DNA of 64,000 nt, from NCBI RefSeq assembly GCF_015910535.1, contig NZ_JACBJG010000010.1:62001-126000 (forward strand). The letters run 5' to 3'. The stretch's first letter is position 1; each line of letters starts with the position of its first letter. The position numbers and the translations under genes were made by a program. Below, piece by piece: positions 50,598 to 58,606 of the stretch. Source of the stretch: Saccharomonospora sp. NB11 (GTDB lineage: Bacteria > Actinomycetota > Actinomycetes > Mycobacteriales > Pseudonocardiaceae). Under the pieces are notes generated by a model that saw only the letters and a program-made list of their open reading frames with translations, was not told where the DNA came from and searched no databases.

Positions 50598-51738
50598 AGT
50601 TGCTCTCCGTTCGCAATTCGGCGTTGTCGAATCGCCGCGCGTCGAGTCGCCCCACGTCGACGAACGGCTCCCGGCCCAGCACGAGATCCCGGACGACCTC
50701 ACCGACGGCCGGCCCCTGCATGAAGCCGTGGCCGGAGAATCCCGTGGCGTAGAGGAATCGACCCACGTCCGGCGCCTCACCGATGAGCGCGTTGTGGTCC
50801 GGGGTCACCTCGTAGAGCCCCGCCCACCCGCTAGCCAGGCCGACGTCCAACAGGCTCGGCGTGCGGACGGCGATGGCTTCGGTGAGCTTTTCCAACCAAC
50901 GTTCGCTGCGGTCGGTGCGGAACCCCGGAGGCTCCTCGGGATCGGACATCCCGAACATCACCCCGCGTCCCTCGCGCCGGAAGTAGAAGGCCGAGGAGAA
51001 GTCGATGGTCATCGGGATCGGCACGTCCGCGTCGATGGGCTCCGTGAACGCGAGTTCACGCCGGTACGGGGTGACCGGTAATCGGACCCCCACCATCTCG
51101 CCCACGGCGGTGGACCAGGCGCCCGCCGCGCACACCACCGTGGACGTGGCGATCGATCCGCGCGTCGTCTCGACGGCGTGGATGTCGTTGCCGGAGGTCT
51201 TGAGCCCGGTCACCTCGCAGTGCGTGACGAGCGTGGCACCGTGCCTGCGGGCACCGGTGGCGTAGCCGAGCACCACGGACTCGGGCGTGCAGTACCCGTC
51301 GTCCGGCGAGAAGGCCGCGGCGAGGACGCCCTCGGTGTCGACGAGCGGGGACAGGTGCCTGGCCTCGGCCGGATCCACCAGCCTGCTCGGCACCCCCAAC
51401 GAGTTCTGCAGGGCCACGCTCTCCTCGAAGGACGTCACCTGCTCCGGTGTGGACAGCAGGAACAGGTACCCGGAGGTGTGCAGGTCGATCTCCTGCCCGG
51501 GGCGATCGGCGAACCGCCGGTACGCGGCCATGCTGTGCGCGCCGAGGCGGATGTTGAGTTCGTCGGAGAACTGCGCCCGCACCCCGCCCGCTGCCCGGCT
51601 GGTCGATCCGGAACCTAGCTCACCTCGTTCGAGCAGGACGACGTTCCGCATTCCGGCCTCCGCGAGGTGGAAGGCGATGCTCGTCCCGATCACACCACCG
51701 CCGATGATCACGACGTCGGCGGACGACGGCAGGATCAC
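50590..51738 (-). CDS. FAD-dependent amine/amino-acid oxidase (DAO family)
   Basis: The 382-residue protein has the FAD-binding Rossmann motif DVVIIGGGVIGTSIAFHLAEAG at its start and C-terminal DAO features: GWAGLYEVTPDHNALIG and YATGFSGHGFMQGPAVG. It resembles sarcosine / glycine / D-amino-acid oxidases that oxidise C-N bonds. Coupling to a carrier protein and MbtH (8-base overlap with the carrier start) suggests it oxidises a carrier-bound aminoacyl unit to an imine, keto or dehydro form (inference). The start is GTG 51738 with GGAGGGAG upstream. A role in D-amino-acid turnover is possible but does not fit the gene arrangement. Confidence 0.87.
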   Translation of the reverse strand: MILPSSADVVIIGGGVIGTSIAFHLAEAGMRNVVLLERGELGSGSTSRAAGGVRAQFSDELNIRLGAHSMAAYRRFADRPGQEIDLHTSGYLFLLSTPEQVTSFEESVALQNSLGVPSRLVDPAEARHLSPLVDTEGVLAAAFSPDDGYCTPESVVLGYATGARRHGATLVTHCEVTGLKTSGNDIHAVETTRGSIATSTVVCAAGAWSTAVGEMVGVRLPVTPYRRELAFTEPIDADVPIPMTIDFSSAFYFRREGRGVMFGMSDPEEPPGFRTDRSERWLEKLTEAIAVRTPSLLDVGLASGWAGLYEVTPDHNALIGEAPDVGRFLYATGFSGHGFMQGPAVGEVVRDLVLGREPFVDVGRLDARRFDNAELRTESNYV

Positions 51739-52047
51739 GCCACGACTCCCTCCACGCGTGGGACAGGTGGCTTCCGATGGTCACCGAACGGGCTGGCGAG
51801 TACCGGTCACCCGCGGGTCCGGCCACGCCCGGTGGAGAGCGAGAACAGTCCACTCCGGTGGACGTGCGCGGCGGATTGGGTACGGGAACCGGTGCCCGCC
51901 CGCGGACGGGCCGGGTCGACGCCGCCACCGCCGTGGGAAACCCGTGGTCCTCCCGGCACCGACGGGCCTGAGCTGCGCCGATCGGTGACGTCGTCGGCGG
52001 GTTCGCTGCCATCTCGGTGATCCGCGCCACCGCCACCATCGACTCTC
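51739..52047. promoter_or_regulatory. 309-base divergent control region (FAD oxidase unit / hotdog-NRPS operon)
   Basis: No gene is seen. An inverted repeat GTCCAC-TCCG-GTGGAC (6-bp arms) lies at 51848-51863 and is a candidate operator. The GGTGGAC half-site also occurs at 14289-14295 in the control region of the C-A-T-TE synthetase. Confidence 0.4.
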
Positions 52048-52779
52048 GTGGCAAGCGCAGGCACGACGACGAGCGTCACCATTCCTCGCGTCTACAACGG
52101 TCCGGCCGAGTCGGCTCACGGAGGCTACGCCTGCGCCGTCTTCGCGCGGGCCTCGGGCCTGCCGTCGCCGGCCGCGGTGACCCTCCTCGCGCCGCCACCG
52201 TTGGACGTGCCGCTCACCGTCGTTCCCGGGCCGCACCGCACCACAGTCCGGGCGGACGACACGCTGGTCGCCACGGTCGCTCCGGCAGGGCGGGAACCCA
52301 CCGCCGTGCCGCCGGTCGACCTGTCCACCGCCACGGCGGCGGCCCAGGCGTTCCCGGGGTTCACCCGTCACCCCTTCCCGACGTGCTTCGTGTGTGGTCA
52401 CGACCGCCCCGACGGCTCGGGTCTACGGCTGACTCCGGGCCCCGTACCGGGGAGTCCCCACACCGTCGCCTGCCCCTGGACGCCCCGGGAGGGCACCGAG
52501 GAAGAGGTGTGGAGCGTGCTCGACTGCCCTGGCGGATGGGTCGAGCCCTCGCGGCACCCGATGGTTCTCAGCAGGTTCGCGGTGGCGTCGCACGGAGTTC
52601 CGGAACCGGGCGCACCACACCTCGTGGTCGCCACCCGACTCGGTACGCACGGTCGCACGACGACCGTCGGCAGCACGGTGTACACCGCAGCGCGACGTCC
52701 GATCGCGACGGCCACGGCGGTCTGGACGGCGATCCCGCAGGGGCTGCCGACCGAGGCGCGCGACGACTTGGGCGAGTAG
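52048..52779 (+). CDS. hotdog-fold thioesterase-like protein
   Basis: A 243-residue protein, probably two hotdog halves. It carries the TCFVCGHDRPDGSGLRL segment (about residues 112-128), typical of a group of actinobacterial hotdog thioesterase-like proteins. A catalytic Asp/Glu could not be assigned. It may hydrolyse thioesters of CoA or carrier proteins, or act as a non-catalytic binder. It is the first gene of the operon and ends 15 bases before the Val-like A-T gene. The start is tentative: GTG 52048 has no good ribosome site, so a leaderless start or another codon is possible. Confidence 0.65.
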   Translation: MASAGTTTSVTIPRVYNGPAESAHGGYACAVFARASGLPSPAAVTLLAPPPLDVPLTVVPGPHRTTVRADDTLVATVAPAGREPTAVPPVDLSTATAAAQAFPGFTRHPFPTCFVCGHDRPDGSGLRLTPGPVPGSPHTVACPWTPREGTEEEVWSVLDCPGGWVEPSRHPMVLSRFAVASHGVPEPGAPHLVVATRLGTHGRTTTVGSTVYTAARRPIATATAVWTAIPQGLPTEARDDLGE

Positions 52780-52794
52780 GAGGAAGGCAGTCGG

Positions 52795-54510
52795 ATGGAT
52801 CCCGCGGAAACGATCACCGCAGCGTTCGCACGTCAGGTCGCGGCTCGACCCGACGCCGTCGCGGTCAGCACGGGCGACTCGGAGCTCAGCTACGCCGAGC
52901 TGGACGCGCGGTCCGATCGGCTCGCCGACCACCTGCTCGGCCTCGGGGTGTCCCCCGAGGACGCGGTCGGGGTCGCTCTCCCCCGGTCGGTAGACCTCGT
53001 CGTGGCTCTGCTCGGGGTGCTCAAGACCGGCGCGGCCTACCTCGCCCTCGACCCGCAGCAACCGGAGGAGCGTCGGGCCCTCGTCCTCAAGGACGCCGAG
53101 GTGGACGTCGTCGTCACCCCGGACCTGCTGGCCCGGGTGCCGGAGCAGGGATCCCGACCGCCCGCCCCGCCTGGCGGGGGCGAGCGCACCGCGTACATCG
53201 CCTACACCTCCGGCTCCACCGGCGTCCCGAAGGGCGTGTGCGTACCCCAGCGCGCGGTGTTGCGCCTGGTGTCATCCCAGAACTTCCTCGACATCCGTCA
53301 TGACGACGTCTTCCTCCAGCTCGCCCCGGTCGCCTTCGACGCGTCGACCCTGGAAATCTGGGGGCCGCTGCTGAACGGGGCGCGCCTCGTCGTCGCCCCG
53401 CCCGGCGAGCTGTCGCCGCGCGACCTCGCCGACCTCGTCCGCGACACGGGTGTCACCGTGCTGTGGTTGACCGCGGGACTCTTCCACACCGTCGTCGAGG
53501 CGGGAGCCGAGTCGCTGCGCGGCCTGCGCTGCCTGCTCGCCGGTGGCGACGTGCTCTCGGCCGCACACGTCGACCGAGCACTGTCCGCGCTGCCGGACAC
53601 CCGACTCGTCAACGGCTACGGTCCCACCGAGAACACCACGTTCACGGCCTGCCACGTGATCACCGAACCCGTGGGCGACACGTCGGTGCCGATCGGGCTG
53701 CCCGTCAACGGCACGACCGTCCACCTACTGGACGACGACCTGCGACCGGTCCCGGACGGGGAGATCGGAGAGCTCTACGCCGGCGGCCTCGGGGTGGCCA
53801 CCAGCTACCGCAACGATCCCGCGCTGACCGCGCGACGGTTCCTGCCCGACCCGTTCTCCGCCACGCCCGGTGCCCGGCTCTACCGCACGGGCGACCTCGC
53901 TCGCCGCCGTCCCGACGGGGTGTTGGAGTTCCATGGCCGGATCGACGACCAGGTGAAAATCCGCGGTTTCCGCGTCGAGATCGGGGAGATCGAGGCCGCG
54001 CTGCGTCGCCACCCCGACGTGCAGGACGTCGCCGTGGTGGTCCAGCAACCGAACGGTGAGCGCGTCCTGGCCGCCTTCTACGTCAGCGAGCTGACCATGA
54101 CGAGCGCCGAACTACGCGAACACCTGACGTCGATCGTGCCGCGTTACATGGTGCCGTCGGTGTTCTGCCACGTCGACGCCCTGCCGCTGAACCACAACGG
54201 GAAGGTCGATCGCGAGCGGCTGTCGCACACGAGCCTTCCGGAACGCCCCGAACTGAGTACCGACTACCGTGCCCCGGCCACGGAGGACGAGAGGTGGCTC
54301 GCGCAACTGTGGGCCGACCTGATGCAGGTGAGTGAGGTCGGAGTCGACGACGACTTCTTCGAACTCGGTGGCCACTCGTTGATGGCGACCCGCATCACCG
54401 TCGAGATCGCCGAACACTACGGCAGGACCATCCCCGCTGTCGCCTTCTACGAGAACCCGACCATCGCCGAACTCGCGCGGCTGCTCGCCGAAGGGGGCGA
54501 CGACGTATGA
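52795..54510 (+). CDS. free-standing NRPS A-T didomain, Val-like specificity
   Basis: The 571-residue A domain (about 1-490; IAYTSGSTGVPKG, GYGPTENTT, YRTGDL, NGKVDRE) is followed by a carrier domain with Ser528 in GGHSLMATR. Specificity residues read by eye are D-A-L-W-L-G-G-T-F-K, one or two changes from the classical valine code D-A-F-W-I-G-G-T-F-K. It has no C domain, so the aminoacyl-carrier must be modified and delivered in trans. Its stop overlaps the P450 start (ATGA 54507-54510), the arrangement seen for beta-hydroxylation of carrier-bound amino acids in other pathways. A strong AGGAGGAAGG site precedes ATG 52795. Confidence 0.92.
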   Translation: MDPAETITAAFARQVAARPDAVAVSTGDSELSYAELDARSDRLADHLLGLGVSPEDAVGVALPRSVDLVVALLGVLKTGAAYLALDPQQPEERRALVLKDAEVDVVVTPDLLARVPEQGSRPPAPPGGGERTAYIAYTSGSTGVPKGVCVPQRAVLRLVSSQNFLDIRHDDVFLQLAPVAFDASTLEIWGPLLNGARLVVAPPGELSPRDLADLVRDTGVTVLWLTAGLFHTVVEAGAESLRGLRCLLAGGDVLSAAHVDRALSALPDTRLVNGYGPTENTTFTACHVITEPVGDTSVPIGLPVNGTTVHLLDDDLRPVPDGEIGELYAGGLGVATSYRNDPALTARRFLPDPFSATPGARLYRTGDLARRRPDGVLEFHGRIDDQVKIRGFRVEIGEIEAALRRHPDVQDVAVVVQQPNGERVLAAFYVSELTMTSAELREHLTSIVPRYMVPSVFCHVDALPLNHNGKVDRERLSHTSLPERPELSTDYRAPATEDERWLAQLWADLMQVSEVGVDDDFFELGGHSLMATRITVEIAEHYGRTIPAVAFYENPTIAELARLLAEGGDDV

Positions 54511-55799
54511 GGATCACGGTTCCCGACCCGGAGGCCACGGTCGATCTCGGCACGATCGACCTGTTCGACCCCACGCTGTACGCCGAGGGTGATCCACACA
54601 CGGTGTGGACACACCTGCGACGGCGTGCCCCGGTGCACCGCACCACTCTGCCCGACGGCCGCTCGTTCTGGTCGGTCACCCGCTACGCCGACGTCAACGA
54701 CGTCCTGCGCGACCACACCCGGTTCACCTCCAGCCGCGGCACGCTGCTGTCCATTCTCGGCAGCACCGACCCGGCCGGGGGCAAGATGATGGCGGCGAGC
54801 GACCCGCCGGTGCACACGGCACTGCGGGAGCCGATGACCAAGGTGCTCTCCCACCGCGCACTGCAACCGCACAACCCGAGGATCCGCCGGGTGGTGCACC
54901 GCATGCTCGCCCCGCTGCTCGACGGCGGCACGTGGAACATCGCCCACGCGGGAGCCCGGTTCCCCATGGCCTTCACCGGAACGCTGATGGGGCTGCCCGA
55001 GGAGGACTGGCCCCACCTCGCGCAGCTCACGACGATGGCCATCGCCCCGCAGGACGAGGACTACCGCCAGTCCGACGGTGACGGCACGCTGGCGGCCGCC
55101 CACCACGAACTGTTCGCGTACTTCTCCGGCCAGGTGAGACGCCGCAAGCGCACCCCGTCCGACGACCTGGTCGGATTCCTCGTCGAGATGGAGGCGGGCG
55201 GACGCAAGCTGCGCCACGACGAGATCGTCTACAACTGCTACAGCCTCCTGCTCGGAGCCAACGTCACCACCCCGCACGCCATCGCGGCGACCGTCCTCGC
55301 GCTCATCGAGCATCCGGCCGAGTGGGCGCGCTGGATCGCCGACCCCTCGTTGACTCCCGTGGCGCTGGAGGAGGGGTTGCGCTGGGCGTCTCCCGCCAAC
55401 CACTTCATGCGTTACGCGACACGCGACATGACCCTGCACGACCGTCGCATCGAAGAAGGTGACGCGGTGGTGGCCTGGCTGGGATCGGCCAACCGGGACG
55501 AGGAGGTCTTCTCCGACCCGTTCCGGTTCGACGTCACCCGGCGTCCCAACCGCCACGTGGCATTCGGGTTCGGACCGCACTACTGCATCGGTGCGCCACT
55601 CGCGCGCATCGCCCTGCGAATGCTGTTCACCGAGATCGTCGCGGCCGTCGAGGAGTTCGACCTCGCCGGTCCGATCGAACACCTCACCTCGAACTTCGTC
55701 GCCGGCATCAAGAGCATGCCGATCACCGCTCGATTGCGTCCGGACGCCGCCAGGATCATCGACACCGCCGTGGCGGAGGAAGGGCCGGTGGCGGTGTGA
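54507..55799 (+). CDS. cytochrome P450, likely acting on carrier-bound amino acid
   Basis: A 430-residue P450 with ExxR in EEGLRWAS, haem loop FGFGPHYCIGAPLAR (Cys near 359) and an I-helix reading LLLGANVTTPHAIA (Asn-Val before Thr-Thr in place of the usual acid-Thr pair). Genes for P450s coupled to A-T didomains typically encode beta-hydroxylases of the loaded amino acid. The 4-base overlap with the Val-like A-T gene makes beta-hydroxyvalyl-carrier a good prediction (inference). The altered I-helix could mean a different oxygen-activation geometry. It overlaps the next gene as GTGA. Confidence 0.9.
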   Translation: MRITVPDPEATVDLGTIDLFDPTLYAEGDPHTVWTHLRRRAPVHRTTLPDGRSFWSVTRYADVNDVLRDHTRFTSSRGTLLSILGSTDPAGGKMMAASDPPVHTALREPMTKVLSHRALQPHNPRIRRVVHRMLAPLLDGGTWNIAHAGARFPMAFTGTLMGLPEEDWPHLAQLTTMAIAPQDEDYRQSDGDGTLAAAHHELFAYFSGQVRRRKRTPSDDLVGFLVEMEAGGRKLRHDEIVYNCYSLLLGANVTTPHAIAATVLALIEHPAEWARWIADPSLTPVALEEGLRWASPANHFMRYATRDMTLHDRRIEEGDAVVAWLGSANRDEEVFSDPFRFDVTRRPNRHVAFGFGPHYCIGAPLARIALRMLFTEIVAAVEEFDLAGPIEHLTSNFVAGIKSMPITARLRPDAARIIDTAVAEEGPVAV

Positions 55800-56557
55800 G
55801 CCGGGACAAGATGTTCCTGCGCCCGGTGCGGGACGACTGCGCCAGTCGACTGTTCTTGTTCCCGTACTCGGGGTTGGGTGCCTCGATGTACAACCGCTGG
55901 CCACGCCACATCACCACGGCGACCGGCGACATCGAGATCGTTCTACTGCAACCGCCGGGTCGGGAGAACCGGGTGCGTGAACCGCACTACGGCACCTACG
56001 AGGCTCTGGCCGAGTCGGTGGTCACCAGTCTCGCTCCCTACCTCGACCGTCCGTTCGGGCTCTTCGGGCACTGTGGAGGTGCTCTGGCCGCGTTCGCCAC
56101 GGCCCTGCACCTCGCGGAGACGGACCTGCCCGACGCGACCTGCCTCTTCGTCTCCTCCCAGGTGGCGCCGCACGACGGCCCGTACGGCCGGTTCCTGTCC
56201 ATGACCGACGAGGAGCTGGGTGTGGAACTCGCCGACCTCACCCGCGCGATGGGCGGTGAGCCGCACCCCGACATCCTCGCGCTGAGCCTGCGCGTGCTCC
56301 GCGCCGACGTGACCGCCAACCAGCGCTACCGCCTCGACGAGCCGATCGTGCTGCCCAACGACGTGCGGACGATCGGTTGGCACGACGACCGGGAGATCCG
56401 CCCGGACCAGATGTCCGGATGGCAGTCCTACGCCGAGGAGGGCCGGTACCACCACACCGTCCTGCCTGGCACCCACCACGAGTTCCTCCGCGCACCGGAG
56501 GCGCTTCAACGAGAGTTCGCCCTCGGCCTGCACCCCCAGGAAAGGCAGAACAGATGA
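55796..56557 (+). CDS. type II thioesterase with Cys in the nucleophile position
   Basis: A 253-residue alpha/beta hydrolase of the PF00975 type II class, starting LFLFPYSGLGASMYNRW and ending with the His of GTHHEFLR. The nucleophile elbow reads FGHCGGAL, so Cys93 stands where GHSMG normally has Ser. The role would be to clear mis-loaded carriers or to release a modified amino acid from the neighbouring A-T didomain. Its GTG start overlaps the P450 stop and its TGA overlaps the amidinotransferase ATG, so it is translationally coupled on both sides. Together with the Cys thioesterase of the C-A-T-TE synthetase, both thioesterases of the pathway are Ser-to-Cys variants. Confidence 0.88.
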   Translation: MSRDKMFLRPVRDDCASRLFLFPYSGLGASMYNRWPRHITTATGDIEIVLLQPPGRENRVREPHYGTYEALAESVVTSLAPYLDRPFGLFGHCGGALAAFATALHLAETDLPDATCLFVSSQVAPHDGPYGRFLSMTDEELGVELADLTRAMGGEPHPDILALSLRVLRADVTANQRYRLDEPIVLPNDVRTIGWHDDREIRPDQMSGWQSYAEEGRYHHTVLPGTHHEFLRAPEALQREFALGLHPQERQNR

Positions 56558-57642
56558 GAGCCGTGAACGAGGAAGTCCGAACCGGCCCGGTGTGCTCGTA
56601 CACCGAATGGGACCCGTTGGAGGAGGTCGTCGTCGGGATCGTCGACGAGGCCTGCTTCCCGCCGTGGCACGTCGCCCTCCCCCCGGTGCTGCCGGAGAAC
56701 ATGCACGAGACGTTCCGCACCCAGGCGGGCAAGCCGTTCCCGAAGGAACGGATCGAGGCGGCCCGCCGGGAACTCGACGAGTTCGCCCACATCCTGGAGG
56801 CCGAAGGCGTCACCGTCCGCAGGCCCGAACCGATCCCCCAGGACACCACCTACAGCACGCTGCACTGGTCCAGCACCGGCATGTACGCCGCCATGCCACG
56901 TGACGCCCTGCTCGTGGTGGGTGACGAGATCATCGAGTGTCCCATGGCGTGGCGTTCGCGGTACTACGAGTCGCTGGCGTACCGGCCCCTGTTGAAGGAG
57001 TACTTCCGCGGCGGGGCGAAGTGGAGCGCAGGCCCGAAGCCCGAACTCACCGACGAGCAGTTCGACCAGGACTGGATCGACACCGGGCACGAGGACGGCT
57101 CAGCCCGCCTCGTGGTCACCGAGTTCGAACCGACTTTCGACGCCGCCGACTTCACCCGCTGCGGGCGCGACATCATCGCGCAGAAGAGCAACGTCACCAA
57201 CCAGTTCGGCATCGACTGGCTGCAGCGGCACCTCGGTGACGACTACCGCATCCACGTGTTCGAGTTCCAGGACACTCACCCGATGCACATCGACGCCACG
57301 CTCGTGCCGATGGCCCCGGGCAAGCTGCTGATCAACCCGGAGCGCGTGCCGAAGGTGCCGTCGTTGTTCAAGGGCTGGGACGTCATGGAAGCCCCCAAGC
57401 CCGTGATCCCCGACTCGCACCCGCTCTACATGACGAGCAAGTGGATCAACATGAACATCCTCATGCTCGACGAGAACCGGGTCGTCGTCGAGCGCCAGGA
57501 CGAGCCCATGATCCAGGCGATGAAGGACTTCGGCTTCACCCCGATCCTGTGCAACTTCCGGAACTTCAACAGCTTCGGCGGCTCCTTCCACTGCGCCACG
57601 CTCGACGTGCGACGCCGCGGGAGCCTGCAGTCCTACTTCTAG
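56554..57642 (+). CDS. amidinotransferase, glycine (arginine:glycine) amidinotransferase type
   Basis: A 362-residue protein matching the AGAT/inosamine-amidinotransferase family over its whole length. The catalytic Cys347 lies in GGSFHCATLDVRRRGSLQSY near the C-terminus, the His in PMHIDAT, and the conserved PLYMTSKWINMNILMLDE segment is present. The enzyme moves the amidino group of arginine to an amine, giving a guanidine (guanidinoacetate if glycine is the acceptor) plus ornithine. It overlaps the type II thioesterase gene and is followed after 8 bases by the membrane di-iron enzyme, so a guanidino building block is almost certainly part of the product or an intermediate. The acceptor amine cannot be read from sequence. 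Confidence 0.93.
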   Translation: MRAVNEEVRTGPVCSYTEWDPLEEVVVGIVDEACFPPWHVALPPVLPENMHETFRTQAGKPFPKERIEAARRELDEFAHILEAEGVTVRRPEPIPQDTTYSTLHWSSTGMYAAMPRDALLVVGDEIIECPMAWRSRYYESLAYRPLLKEYFRGGAKWSAGPKPELTDEQFDQDWIDTGHEDGSARLVVTEFEPTFDAADFTRCGRDIIAQKSNVTNQFGIDWLQRHLGDDYRIHVFEFQDTHPMHIDATLVPMAPGKLLINPERVPKVPSLFKGWDVMEAPKPVIPDSHPLYMTSKWINMNILMLDENRVVVERQDEPMIQAMKDFGFTPILCNFRNFNSFGGSFHCATLDVRRRGSLQSYF

Positions 57643-57650
57643 GAGGCATG

Positions 57651-58604
57651 ATGCGGATCTGGAAGCACACACCCAAGGACGCTCTGCTGCTCGGTTTCAG
57701 CGTGGCCCAGCTCGCGCTGATGATCTGGTTCGCCACGCAGTGGGACGACCAGCCCGCCTGGGCGAGGGCCGGCGGTTTCGTGCTGACCACGCTCATGATC
57801 GCCTACAGCATCATCGTGGTGTCGCACCTGTTCACCCACGTCCCGTGGTTCACCTCGGCACGACTCAACGCGGCGGCGTCGCTGCTCAACTCGATCAACA
57901 TCGGTCAGTCGGTGCAGGCATACCACCTCACCCACGTCCGCAACCACCACCGGTTCAACAACGACCCCATCGGCGAGGACGGTACGACCCGGGACCTCTC
58001 CTCCACCTACCGCGACGGGCACGACGGTGAGCACGCGCCGCTGCTGCGCTACATCTTCACCGGAGCCGTCGAGTCCTTGTTGGATAGAGCTCGCGAGCTG
58101 GTGCTGTGCTACCGCCTCTGGAAGGTGGGGCCGAAGGAGACGAAACTGCTGTCCCTGGCGCACAAACGGGAGCCCAAGCGCACCCGGGAACTGCGGCAGA
58201 TCGCCGCCGACCGTGCCGCGCACGCCCTGTCGTTGGTCGGGTTCGCGCTCATCTCCTGGCAGTGGGCGCTCTTCGTGTACGTCCCGGCGTTCTTCGTCGC
58301 GCTCGTCCTCGTCAACGTGCAGAACTACTACCGCCACTACGGGGCCGATCCGAGCAACCGGGCAGCGGACTCCGTCAGCCACTACGGGAGGCTCTACAAC
58401 CTGTTGGCCTTCAACGACGGCTACCACCAGGAACACCACCTGAGCCCGGCGACCCACTGGACGCAACTGCCGAGCGTGCGGGAACGTCGACGGGACTGGC
58501 TCGACGCGCAACCGAGGATCATCAGCCCAGTTCCGGCCATGCTCGGGTTCCTCCACCGCAACCGACCGCTGCTGCACCGCGGCACCGCGAGCCCGAAGTC
58601 GTGA
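57651..58604 (+). CDS. membrane di-iron desaturase/hydroxylase (fatty-acid desaturase superfamily)
   Basis: A 317-residue membrane protein with four or more hydrophobic helices. The histidine boxes of the superfamily are HLFTH (about residue 60), HLTHVRNHH (about 88) and a final HQEHH box near residue 260, with an extra YYRHY-type motif. Members insert double bonds, triple bonds or hydroxyls using oxygen and a ferredoxin. In this operon, between the amidinotransferase and the Leu-like A-T gene, the substrate may be a guanidino compound or a carrier-bound aminoacyl group rather than a lipid (inference). The start at 57651 is preferred over 57648 because AGGAGG ends at 57646. Confidence 0.85.
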   Translation: MRIWKHTPKDALLLGFSVAQLALMIWFATQWDDQPAWARAGGFVLTTLMIAYSIIVVSHLFTHVPWFTSARLNAAASLLNSINIGQSVQAYHLTHVRNHHRFNNDPIGEDGTTRDLSSTYRDGHDGEHAPLLRYIFTGAVESLLDRARELVLCYRLWKVGPKETKLLSLAHKREPKRTRELRQIAADRAAHALSLVGFALISWQWALFVYVPAFFVALVLVNVQNYYRHYGADPSNRAADSVSHYGRLYNLLAFNDGYHQEHHLSPATHWTQLPSVRERRRDWLDAQPRIISPVPAMLGFLHRNRPLLHRGTASPKS

Positions 58605-58606
58605 AC

